Source: Bacillota bacterium
Lineage (GTDB): Bacteria; Bacillota; Clostridia; Christensenellales; Christensenellaceae
Assembly: GCA_023408315.1 (NCBI GenBank)
Contig: JAEYKI010000018.1
Coordinates: 1-64,000 of the forward strand
Length of the DNA: 64,000 nt
Reading direction: 5' to 3'
Shown here: piece after piece, positions 1 through 7,488 of the stretch
How positions within the stretch are numbered: the stretch's first letter is position 1
How the letters are laid out: the number at the start of each line of letters is the position of its first letter
Notes under the pieces: generated by a model
Database searches by the model: none
Seen by the model: only the letters and a program-made list of their open reading frames with translations
What the model was told of the DNA's origin: nothing
Made by a program: the position numbers and the translations under genes

Positions 1-2613
1 CTCCGCCTGCAGTTGTTCATAATGCCGCCGCAATGCTTCCGCCGCCTGCCGGGTTGCGTACGGTTCCATAATCTGTTTCACCGCGCTGTTCAGGCTCTGC
101 CGGTTCACCTCCTCAAACGGTGGCAGCAAGGCAAGGAATTCTTCCGCCGTTTTGGGTATCTTGGCCACCACGCCCGTCTGCATCAGCTCCCGCGCCAGCC
201 CGGCTGGCACGGTTTCCGTGTTGCCCTGCGCGTCTTTCACGGCGTAGGTGCCGTTCGCGTTTTCGGTAATCCAAACCTCCGCCTGCTTGCCGTCCGGGGT
301 CTCAAATGTATGCGTGGGGGCGGCGGGGCCGTCCGCTATCCGGTCCACCTTCCCCGCGGCAACATCGTCCGCCAGTTGTTTAAAGCTGACCGTCCGTTCC
401 GCTCCTCTCACATCTCGCACCGATACGGTGCCGTCTGCGTTCAAATTCATACGCACGGGCGATTGCGTGCCGTCCGGGTTGGTAAGCATATGGGTCGCTT
501 CCTGCAATCCGGCGTCCGTATTTGTTTCAGCCCGGCCGCGCCGCGCCGCGTCCGCAGTCTCCGCCTCCATGTCCCGCGCGCTGCCCGCACGGTCACGCGG
601 GCCGCCTGCCTCCTGATTGTCAGGCCCTCTGCGCGCAGGTGTTTGCATTGCGTCCGTGTTTGCAGGCATATGTGCCGCGCCATCTGCGGGTTCGTCCGCC
701 GGCCTTACATATGTTTCCGGTTCTTTGCGCGCCGCCAGATCATACCCCCGTGCGTAATTCAGCGCTCTGTGCGCCAGTGACGCGGCCGCCCCTTCCATTG
801 CCTGTTTGAAACCTTCCGGCGTCAGAATATCGTTTTGTTCACCAAGCGACGCGTTGCGGATGGCCTGGCTGGCAGCTTCCTGCAGCACGTTCTCCGCAAC
901 TTCCCTGCCGTAGGTCTGCACAATGGGTCCCAGAGCCTTGGCGGCTGCCGGTAATTGGGAGAGCCACGCCGCGGCTTGTTTTACCAGGGGCGCGCGTGCT
1001 AAAAATTTGGACGCGGCCCCGGCTGCCTTTCCCGTTACGCCGCCGGGAATTGAGTTCAACCCAAACTGCACCGCCGAATCGGCGTTTGCGTGCGTGATTG
1101 CCTGCGCGTCCGTATACCCAAGGCTGCGGTCCAGCCTGTAATCGTTTCCCCAGGCGGACGCGGCTGTAACCGCGCTTCCCGCCATTATCGCCGCTATGGG
1201 AGCGGCGCCCGCGCCTCCTGTGGCAATGGTTACGCCAACCGCCGGGAGCGCGTAGCCCGTTGTATTGGCAATATTGCGCAAAGTGGACTGCCACCCTGTC
1301 AACTGCGGCGCAAGGTCGCGGTCGGCCTGCTCCATCGTCATCTCGTCCACCGGGTTCTGGTAGCCCATTATCCTGCTGCCAAGCTGTTTGATGCCCGTCC
1401 CCACGCTTTCCAGTCCACCCTGGAACCCGCCCAGGGTGGAGAGCAGCGCGTTATCCTTGCCCGCTTTGCCATAAAACTGCGAGTACCGGGCGTTCAGAAA
1501 CGGATTCAAATCATCCAGGTATTTGTTTGCGTTGTCCTGCCCCTGGCTGTATTTAATGCTGTAATAACGCGCCTTTTCGCCGTCCGTCATAAAAACAAAC
1601 CGCAGGTTGTCCGCGTTGCCCGCAGTCCAAAGCGCATCCTGCGCATTGATTGGCCCGCCCCGCAGGCCTTGGGCGTTCTCGTCATACGTTCCCATTTTCA
1701 TCAGCTTTTCCTGCATGGTTTCAGCGGTGCGCGGCACGTTTTGCAAAAGCGGCTTGGCATCCCACTGCTTTACCTTGCTGTTTGCCCGCTCCGCATATTG
1801 CTTCGAAGCCAGGCCCTGTACTGTTTCCTGCTGCTGACTCAGTGTTTCATCGTATTGCGTCTGGCCGCTTATCAATTGGCCCACCGCTTTAATCAGATTG
1901 CCTCCCGTCTCTAAAGGATTGGAAAAATTTTGTGTGGATAGCAGCGTCTGCGCCGCAGACTGCTGCCTCGCGCGGCTTTGGAGGTTCTGTGTATTGCCCG
2001 CCGCGGACTGTGCCCGCGTTAGCTGGGCGTCAACGCTTGTCTTGGGCGTCTGCTGCAGCTCCTTATACCGGTTTACTGCCTGTAGCGTGCCGAAAGGGTC
2101 TTTGATAGGGTCAACAGTCACTCCCCCAACCGTAACCTGTGTCGACTGGCCCGAAAGCCCGCGCCCCACCAGCTCCCAGTAATCAAAGGCGCTCTCTTTT
2201 GCGTCTTCCCGCGGCGCGGCTGGTTTGGGCGTGCTGTTGTATGCGTCCAGCGCGCCCTGCGCCGCCATGCCCATCGCCGGAGGCGAAAACTGTTTTGCGG
2301 CGCTGCCGCTTGTTTTTGCGGAGGACTGCTCCCCTGCCTGCCCGTTCTGCGTGTTCTGCTGCGCCTGCCCGGATTGCACCAGGGAACTGTTGCCCCGGTA
2401 TGTGGGCCAGGGCTTTGCCTGCGGCGCAAACGGCGGCAGAATGTTCGCGGCCTTGGGCGTGGTGGAAGAGCCGGAAGGCTTTGCCGTCTCCGGCTGTTTT
2501 ATGCCGCCAAGAGTTTGCAACGCGTCTATCGGGTCCCACGGGTTCAGCTTTTTTCCGCCAACCGTCAGGTTGCCGCTCAGGTACTTGCCCAAATTGTCCA
2601 GAAAACTTGCCAT
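1..2613 (-). CDS. Very large hypothetical protein, N-terminal 871 codons (3' end outside window)
   Basis: The minus frame is open from an ATG at 2613 to the left edge, with no stop in 871 codons. The start has an AGAGG-type ribosome-binding site about 8 bases upstream. The N-terminal 250 residues are rich in Gln, Ala, Ser and Pro and look disordered. Near residues 400-520 there is an Ala/Gly-rich, partly hydrophobic stretch that could insert in or cross a membrane, with a charged segment (YGREVAENVLQEAASQ) after it. Residues 600-800 hold two short similar units (DGTQSPVRMN.NADGTVSV and DGKQAEVWIT.NANGTYAV), suggesting small beta repeats. I do not recognise a family. Size and composition are like large structural or polyvalent proteins of phages and conjugative elements, but no other mobile-element gene is visible, so that is inference only. 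Confidence 0.75.
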   Translation of the reverse strand, partial: MASFLDNLGKYLSGNLTVGGKKLNPWDPIDALQTLGGIKQPETAKPSGSSTTPKAANILPPFAPQAKPWPTYRGNSSLVQSGQAQQNTQNGQAGEQSSAKTSGSAAKQFSPPAMGMAAQGALDAYNSTPKPAAPREDAKESAFDYWELVGRGLSGQSTQVTVGGVTVDPIKDPFGTLQAVNRYKELQQTPKTSVDAQLTRAQSAAGNTQNLQSRARQQSAAQTLLSTQNFSNPLETGGNLIKAVGQLISGQTQYDETLSQQQETVQGLASKQYAERANSKVKQWDAKPLLQNVPRTAETMQEKLMKMGTYDENAQGLRGGPINAQDALWTAGNADNLRFVFMTDGEKARYYSIKYSQGQDNANKYLDDLNPFLNARYSQFYGKAGKDNALLSTLGGFQGGLESVGTGIKQLGSRIMGYQNPVDEMTMEQADRDLAPQLTGWQSTLRNIANTTGYALPAVGVTIATGGAGAAPIAAIMAGSAVTAASAWGNDYRLDRSLGYTDAQAITHANADSAVQFGLNSIPGGVTGKAAGAASKFLARAPLVKQAAAWLSQLPAAAKALGPIVQTYGREVAENVLQEAASQAIRNASLGEQNDILTPEGFKQAMEGAAASLAHRALNYARGYDLAARKEPETYVRPADEPADGAAHMPANTDAMQTPARRGPDNQEAGGPRDRAGSARDMEAETADAARRGRAETNTDAGLQEATHMLTNPDGTQSPVRMNLNADGTVSVRDVRGAERTVSFKQLADDVAAGKVDRIADGPAAPTHTFETPDGKQAEVWITENANGTYAVKDAQGNTETVPAGLARELMQTGVVAKIPKTAEEFLALLPPFEEVNRQSLNSAVKQIMEPYATRQAAEALRRHYEQLQAE

Positions 2614-2638
2614 TTACCTACCTCTTTCTTTGGATTAA

Positions 2639-2654
2639 TTACGATTAATCGTAA
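2639..2654. promoter_or_regulatory. 16-bp perfect palindrome upstream of the large gene
   Basis: TTACGATTAATCGTAA is a perfect palindrome ending 26 bases upstream of the ATG at 2613. It lies where the core promoter of the minus-strand gene would be expected, so it could be an operator. No regulator can be assigned. Confidence 0.4.
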
Positions 2655-2947
2655 TATTAACTGAATTGTATCACACATTGCCCTTCAGTTATCACCAATT
2701 TTTACGAAAAAGGGTATTTTTTGTGGCATTAATTTCGGACATCATTTGAATATTAAGCATGCAAAGACACGCATTAAACTCACGTTTGTTATACGTCATT
2801 AAGGATGGTTTTATTTGGTTGACATCTCTCGTAAATTTAGTGCCGCATGGTTCTTGTGCATTCAATAAAAGGTGATATAATAAACATGGGAAAATTGTTG
2901 CAAACGCCGCATGGCCCGGTTGCGGCGGCATGCAAAAGGAGAAACGC
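2655..2947. other. Intergenic region between divergent genes
   Basis: AT-rich, no credible gene on either strand. It holds the upstream regions of the large minus gene and the small plus gene. A weak sigma-A-like promoter for the plus gene can be read as TTGTGC at 2854-2859 and TATAAT at 2876-2881 with a 16-base spacer. The open frame on the minus strand from 2949 to 2692 has no family resemblance and is not called. Confidence 0.45.
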
Positions 2948-3172
2948 ATGGCAGAAAAAGTCTACCTTGAAACGGAAGTACGCTTCTATCCGGACGGCAA
3001 ACTGGAGCCGTTGTCCTATGTATGGGAGGGCAGAAAAATTCCCATAGAAAAAGTTCTGGGCGTGTCACTCATGTTCAGCGACGGCGCGGGCGCGCGCTAT
3101 GCCTGCCTTGCGGACGGCAAACAGATTTTTCTGTATTTTGTGGTAAACCGCTGGTACATGAAGGTAGAATAG
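2948..3172 (+). CDS. Small conserved-looking hypothetical protein, 74 aa
   Basis: The ATG at 2948 is preceded by AAAGGAG seven bases upstream, better than the in-frame ATG at 2930, which lacks a site. The product starts MAEKVYLETEVRFYPDG and is rich in beta-prone and aromatic residues (YFVVNRWYMKVE at the C-terminus), suggesting a small all-beta fold. There is no signal peptide or membrane segment. An intrinsic terminator follows directly, so it is a single-gene transcript. No family recognised. Confidence 0.7.
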   Translation: MAEKVYLETEVRFYPDGKLEPLSYVWEGRKIPIEKVLGVSLMFSDGAGARYACLADGKQIFLYFVVNRWYMKVE

Positions 3173-3185
3173 CAATCAAAGCAAA

Positions 3186-3209
3186 AGCCGCTTTACGCGG
3201 CTCTTTTTT
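3186..3209 (+). terminator. Intrinsic terminator after the 74-aa gene
   Basis: AGCCGC-TTTAC-GCGGCT stem-loop followed by CTTTTTT. Its 3' end touches the stop codon of the convergent gene at 3208. Confidence 0.8.
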
Positions 3210-3699
3210 ATCTCATTCTGGATTCCGGGGACCTTCTCTCCCGGTATGTAATGGAAAGCAGCAGCATCAGCGCCGCCAGGGGCAGCAATATATAGTTGCC
3301 AACCTCCCCGGGCGCAACGCCCATCAGCGCCACCGGATGCACATGGCCCACCGCAATGCGCGCCGCATATTCCACCGCAACAAAGGCGTACATCAGCGGG
3401 ATCAGAGATTTATACCTCAAAACCACAATCCAGTAAAACGCGCCCATTAAAAGCTGCGATACGCCCCAAACGCCAAACATGTAAACAACCCCTCCCGCCG
3501 CGGCCTGCCCATACGCGCCAAGTGGTATGGTGGCAATGCTCCCGGCGCCCCCGTCCGGCAGGGCGATGTGCAGCACGCTCCTTATAACAGTAAAGGCCGC
3601 AATCACATAAAACACATACCTTGCAACCGGCAACCCCCTGTATGTGTTGTCCACGGTGCGGGGCAAAAAGAGCCTTTTGTCCGTCCTGTATTTTTGCAT
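3208..3699 (-). CDS. Multi-pass membrane protein of unknown function, 163 aa
   Basis: The start at 3699 (MQKYRTDKRLFLPRT) is chosen over upstream in-frame codons because GGAGGG lies four bases before it. The protein has about four hydrophobic segments: roughly residues 28-48, 66-90, 96-118 and 132-152. Short charged loops separate them, with a basic N-terminus in the cytoplasm. It resembles small DUF4345-like integral membrane proteins in layout, but I cannot assign a family. The gene ends convergently with the small plus gene, sharing its terminator region, and the terminator of the next minus gene lies upstream, so it is probably transcribed alone. Confidence 0.7.
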   Translation of the reverse strand: MQKYRTDKRLFLPRTVDNTYRGLPVARYVFYVIAAFTVIRSVLHIALPDGGAGSIATIPLGAYGQAAAGGVVYMFGVWGVSQLLMGAFYWIVVLRYKSLIPLMYAFVAVEYAARIAVGHVHPVALMGVAPGEVGNYILLPLAALMLLLSITYRERRSPESRMR

Positions 3700-3797
3700 G
3701 AAACCCTCCGGCAGGTTGAATTTTATATATTTTACCACGCGCCATCCATCCGGGCAACCGGCTCTTTTCATATTTTCCGCGCCGCGCAAACCCGTAT

Positions 3798-3818
3798 AAA
3801 AAAACCGCCTTGTGCGGC
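3798..3818 (-). terminator. Intrinsic terminator of the GT2-GtrA gene
   Basis: On the minus strand, CCGC and GCGG arms around a five-base loop are followed by a run of seven T. It lies 20 bases after the stop codon at 3838. Confidence 0.75.
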
Positions 3819-3837
3819 GTGTTCTTCCGTTTTTGCA

Positions 3838-4860
3838 TCAGCCCTGCGCTCTGTTTTTTTTTGCGAACACCACCCTGTTTTGCAGCGTATAGCTTACCAA
3901 AAACATGCAGGATTCCGTAATCATCACGCTCAGTATCATGTGCAGGCCCAGCGTCTGGTAAAAAAGCCTGAGCCCCAGGTAATTGATCAAAATAAGCAGC
4001 CCGTACACCATATAATAGCCAAGCAGTTCGCGGGGCGTCCGGTGCGCCGCCCCCGTCTCAAACACAAGCAGCTTGTTGATAATAAAGTTTACGCCGGAGC
4101 TTGCCGCGCGCCCCGCAAATGTAGACGCCAGCAAATCTCCCGTTTGCGCATTAATCAGAAAAATCAGCAGGTAGCCTATGCCCATCTCCAGCGTGCCGGA
4201 GAGGCAGAATTTAATGAGAGGCAAAAAGGCGGAAGCCGTCTCCCCCGGCGGCCAGGGCTGCGATGTTTCGCTCCAGGGTGTATCCACGCATATCTGCTCT
4301 ATGCGCACCCCGGATTTGGGCGCGTCCAGAATCATGTTCGCCAGGTAATTGCGGTCCTCCCCCAAAACCTGTTCCAGCCAGGGCAGCAGCCGGGCCGGAA
4401 ACCCGCGCAGCGCCGTCTGCACATCCCATATTTCGAAGCCCAGGGCAAACGCGAACAATTTGCGCGCAAGCCAGCTTCCCATGCGTATGCCCGCGGGCAC
4501 ATTCCCAAAAAAACGCCGCACGCCCAGCGCCATTGCGTTCCCCTTTTCGTTTGCCGTCCACTCGCACAGGCGCAAAATTTGCTCGGTGCTGTATTCGCCC
4601 GTCCAGTCCGCCGTCACCACGCCCTGCTCTTCCCCACCCGCGCGGGCATGCAAAAAGCCCGCCCGCAAGGCCTCGCCCGCGCCGCACTCATCCAGTGCAA
4701 GCACATACGCGCCCAGGGAACGGACTTCATTATATACAGTATCAAATCCACTGCCGCTGCCCCGGTCGGCCACCAGCACCCGCAGGCCCTCCGCCCGCAG
4801 GGCGGCAACCAGGCTGCATAGCCGCCGGTCCGGCCACAGGGCCAAAACCAGCACCGTCAC
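3838..4860 (-). CDS. Glycosyltransferase family 2 / GtrA fusion protein
   Basis: 340 residues. The N-terminal ~200 residues look like a dolichyl-phosphate-mannose-synthase-type GT2 domain: a Rossmann-like start (MTVLVLALWPDRRL), a region in the position of the nucleotide-sugar site (VVTADWTGEYST), and a basic amphipathic stretch near residues 125-140. From about residue 215 four membrane segments form a GtrA-like domain (LLIFLINAQTG, NFIINKLLVF, YYMVYGLLILINYLG, FLVSYTLQNRVVFA). Such fusions are thought to make and flip polyprenyl-phosphate sugars for envelope glycan decoration. The canonical DDD motif of GT2 enzymes is not intact, so the donor-binding site is divergent. A terminator follows; the next upstream gene is 18 bases away, so co-transcription with the 4879-6913 pair is likely. 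Confidence 0.75.
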   Translation of the reverse strand: MTVLVLALWPDRRLCSLVAALRAEGLRVLVADRGSGSGFDTVYNEVRSLGAYVLALDECGAGEALRAGFLHARAGGEEQGVVTADWTGEYSTEQILRLCEWTANEKGNAMALGVRRFFGNVPAGIRMGSWLARKLFAFALGFEIWDVQTALRGFPARLLPWLEQVLGEDRNYLANMILDAPKSGVRIEQICVDTPWSETSQPWPPGETASAFLPLIKFCLSGTLEMGIGYLLIFLINAQTGDLLASTFAGRAASSGVNFIINKLLVFETGAAHRTPRELLGYYMVYGLLILINYLGLRLFYQTLGLHMILSVMITESCMFLVSYTLQNRVVFAKKNRAQG

Positions 4861-4878
4861 GGCTTTGTGCGGGCGGTA

Positions 4879-5949
4879 TTATGAAAGCATTTCAATTCCC
4901 AGCATATCTCCCGCCGCGTTTCTGAAAAATACATTTTTGCCCCCAATGCCTGCAAAATCAAGCCCCTTGTCAAACGGAACCTGTACGTCCACATCGCCGG
5001 AAAGATCCACCAGATAGCCGTCAAACACGGCGTACAAAGTGCTGTCCGTCCTGTAGAAAAGCACCAGGTTGGCCACGTTAGGCAGGCTGATGGAACTCTC
5101 GCGCTTGCCGTCTGCAATCACGCTTATGGCGCTTCTGTCCGCCGCCGACTGAAAATACATCCTGTCCTTTCCGTCCGGCCCCAGCAGCTTTCCTTCTCCC
5201 GCGTCGTTTAACGCCTTGTCTCCAAGGTACAGAATCCCCTTGCTGTTCGTATAGTACACCTGGTTCGTCCGGCGTGTCAGCACCAGGTTGTTAATAACGT
5301 CCTGCAGCGTCAGCCGCGCGGTGCGTTTCATAATATCCACCGTATACACTTCGTCCGAAAAGCTATCCGTCCCGGTCTGCACGTCTACGCACAAATAATT
5401 ACGCATGCTGGAGAACGCGGCGGATTTCACCTTGGAGTTGGCCGGAACGGTAATAGAAGCCTGCCTGGCCTGCGCGCCGCTTTGAATGTTGTATGTGCTC
5501 ACGGCGACCGTGTTGCCCTCCATTGTAATGTAGAGCACAATCTCCCTGTTTTCTATGAACCTCATCCACTGGATTCCCGGGTCTTCTATTGTTTTCAGGG
5601 TTGTGTTTGCGCCCGTGTCCATTACCGTTATGCCCGCGCCTGTGCGGTATGCCAGATATTTTCCGTTGTAGGAGAAATACAGCTCCATCGTGTCCTTGGG
5701 CACTCCCGTTATGGTGTAGGCGTAAGGGCTTGGCGTGGTGGCGGGCGTGGCCGTTGGCACTGCCGTGGCCGTCGGTTCGGCCTTTTGCGCGGCCAGCGCC
5801 TCCGCGTGGCCATTCAGCGCAAACAAAACGGCAAAGCTGGCGGCAGCCGCCACAGCAATGTATAAAACAGTCAGGCGCAGCAGCCTGTATCTGAGGCGGT
5901 AGCGGTCCCGGTATTTATATCCCCTTCCGTTACCCGGCATTGCCATCAC
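4879..5949 (-). CDS. Membrane-anchored beta-propeller-like extracytoplasmic protein
   Basis: 356 residues. A basic, Arg/Tyr-rich N-terminus (residues 1-24) precedes one transmembrane helix (about 25-47) and a Pro/Thr/Ala-rich linker (PTATAVPTATPATTPSP, about 58-75). The rest is a repetitive beta-rich domain with units of the type YNGKYLAYRTGAG and SKGILYLGDKALN, like TolB/WD-type propellers. It would sit outside the membrane, tethered by its N-terminus. Its start overlaps the end of the phosphodiester glycosidase gene by 20 bases, so the two are translationally coupled and probably act together on an envelope or exopolysaccharide. No catalytic motif seen. Confidence 0.7.
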   Translation of the reverse strand: MMAMPGNGRGYKYRDRYRLRYRLLRLTVLYIAVAAAASFAVLFALNGHAEALAAQKAEPTATAVPTATPATTPSPYAYTITGVPKDTMELYFSYNGKYLAYRTGAGITVMDTGANTTLKTIEDPGIQWMRFIENREIVLYITMEGNTVAVSTYNIQSGAQARQASITVPANSKVKSAAFSSMRNYLCVDVQTGTDSFSDEVYTVDIMKRTARLTLQDVINNLVLTRRTNQVYYTNSKGILYLGDKALNDAGEGKLLGPDGKDRMYFQSAADRSAISVIADGKRESSISLPNVANLVLFYRTDSTLYAVFDGYLVDLSGDVDVQVPFDKGLDFAGIGGKNVFFRNAAGDMLGIEMLS

Positions 5950-6913
5950 CTCCCGGCATCACAACAAAAGCGGTGGCAATGCTCCGCTCGCCGGATATAT
6001 TGCAAGGGTTGTTCAATGTTTTGCCCAGATAATTCATGGTGGTGGAAGAGCCTCCGTTCAGCGTAGCAGCCGTCACCGCGCCGTTTTCCAGCAAAATCTG
6101 CTGCACGCTTTTCAGGTCCGCGCCCGCGCTGTCCTCAGACCGCCCGTCAATCACCAACAGCAGCACCGTGCCGTCCTGTGCCTGTCCAATTGCCGTCCTT
6201 GGATCCTCGGACGTATCCGTAACCGTGGCCGCTTTGCCGTCTGTAATCAGCGCCGGCCCGGCCGAAACCGCGCAACGCAGTTTCAGGCCATCCAACTGGG
6301 CAGCCGTTACTCCGGAGGATACAACCAGCTTGTTTTCCGTATTCAATCCCGTTACCTGGTATGTTGTTGCGCCGCTCTGCTGGAATACTATTTTTCCGTC
6401 CGCAATCACAATGCCTTCGGGCAGGCCGCCTGTTCCGTCGTACCCGGCAAAACCGCCCGCGTTCACGCCGCCCGCCGCGCCAGCGGCTTCAACCAGCTGG
6501 CTGAGCGGCAGGCCCGCGTCCTGCAAATACGGCGTTACGCCCACCGCTATTTTAGAAGGGTCCAAAACCAGCATCAGCTTGCCTTTAAATTTACCCTGCG
6601 CAATGTCCTTTACCTCAACATAAGAGAGGGCCTGCGGGGCCAAAGCCGTTTGGGAGGCGGAAGGCTCCGGCGTTTGTTCCTGCGTGGGCGCGGGGGTTGG
6701 CGCGGCCTGCGCGGTGGCTGCCGCCTGCACGCCCAAAAATGGCAGCCCGGCTGCACGCAGCGGCTCAAAAGGCCCATACATATACCACGCAAAACCAAAA
6801 AGCGCAAAAAAGACAGCCAGGCACAGTATTGCGTGCACGGCCAGAATTCCTCCCCGGCTGCCGTATGTACGGGACTGCCTTCTTCTTCTGTATGATGCGG
6901 TTCTCATACGCAT
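5930..6913 (-). CDS. Phosphodiester glycosidase (NAGPA-domain) membrane-anchored protein
   Basis: 327 residues, first gene of a three-gene minus-strand unit. An Arg-rich cytoplasmic N-terminus is followed by a transmembrane helix (about residues 24-46) and a Pro/Thr/Gln linker (to ~95). The extracytoplasmic domain matches the NAGPA/phosphodiester glycosidase family (DUF2233): VNAGGFAGYDGTGG near 150, PRTAIGQAQDGTVLLLVIDGR in the core, and the C-terminal LNGGSSTTMNYLG with the conserved Gly-Gly-Ser-Ser. Family members hydrolyse GlcNAc-1-phosphate diesters, and bacterial forms are linked to exopolysaccharide or spore glycan turnover. The start has GGAGG eight bases upstream. Confidence 0.85.
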   Translation of the reverse strand: MRMRTASYRRRRQSRTYGSRGGILAVHAILCLAVFFALFGFAWYMYGPFEPLRAAGLPFLGVQAAATAQAAPTPAPTQEQTPEPSASQTALAPQALSYVEVKDIAQGKFKGKLMLVLDPSKIAVGVTPYLQDAGLPLSQLVEAAGAAGGVNAGGFAGYDGTGGLPEGIVIADGKIVFQQSGATTYQVTGLNTENKLVVSSGVTAAQLDGLKLRCAVSAGPALITDGKAATVTDTSEDPRTAIGQAQDGTVLLLVIDGRSEDSAGADLKSVQQILLENGAVTAATLNGGSSTTMNYLGKTLNNPCNISGERSIATAFVVMPGGDGNAG

Positions 6914-7113
6914 CTGTAATTCCTCCAGTGCGTCGTTTAACCTATAGCTGCTTTTTATTCATATATGAATTATGGTAACACATATCGCGTGCGCGCGCAG
7001 TAAAAAAAACAAAAAAATTGACGGTATTTTGTAAATTTCCGGCCAACCGGCAAAACAATGGCAAAGCCGTCCTCCCCGGCATATAATGCAAGCAAAAAGG
7101 AGGAATCAGCAAA

Positions 7114-7488
7114 ATGCTTACCTACAGCTTCCGCAACGCAGACCTTCCTGCCCAGCAGACGGACGGCACGCAAAACCGCGGGTTTCTGGACCTGCACATA
7201 CAATCGGAAGCCGGGCAGGACTTATCCGGCGTACATGTGCAGATCATCCGTGAAGCAAACAACGACCTGATGTTCGACCTGAACACAGACACAGGCGGCA
7301 AAATCAGGCGCGTGCCGCTCCCCACCCCGCCTGGCAACAGCGCTTTTGGCGAAGGCGGCCTGGCGCTTTACAGCAATTATACCATGAGCCTTACCCTGGC
7401 CGGGTATTATCCTGCCAATTATCCGGATGTATCCATCTACCGCAACTGCATCACAGCGCTTACCCTCCGCATGTATCCGGCCCGCTGA
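7114..7488 (+). CDS. Free-standing SleC-prodomain-like (beta-sandwich) protein, 124 aa
   Basis: Start at 7114 with AAGGAGGAATCAGCAAA upstream. The sequence carries the pattern of the N-terminal domain of clostridial spore cortex-lytic enzyme SleC and related proteins: GFLDLHIQSEAGQDLSGVHV, then TDTGGKIRRVPLPTPP, then YSNYTMSLTLAGYYP, and a final aromatic strand ending LRMYPAR. In those proteins the domain precedes peptidoglycan-binding or catalytic domains; here it stands alone, without signal peptide. The sequence CATATAATG at 7081-7088 resembles the -10 element used by mother-cell sigma factors E and K, but no clear -35 is seen, so sporulation control is inference. The 3' end overlaps the convergent kinase gene by 29 bases. 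Confidence 0.7.
   Translation: MLTYSFRNADLPAQQTDGTQNRGFLDLHIQSEAGQDLSGVHVQIIREANNDLMFDLNTDTGGKIRRVPLPTPPGNSAFGEGGLALYSNYTMSLTLAGYYPANYPDVSIYRNCITALTLRMYPAR

Noticed and set aside
13..2640. Several plus-strand open frames over the first 2.6 kb
   Set aside because: They are antisense to one continuous minus frame that has a start with a ribosome-binding site and sensible composition.
2692..2949. 85-codon minus frame upstream of the 74-aa gene
   Set aside because: It begins inside the ribosome-binding region of the plus gene, is AT-rich and low in coding character.
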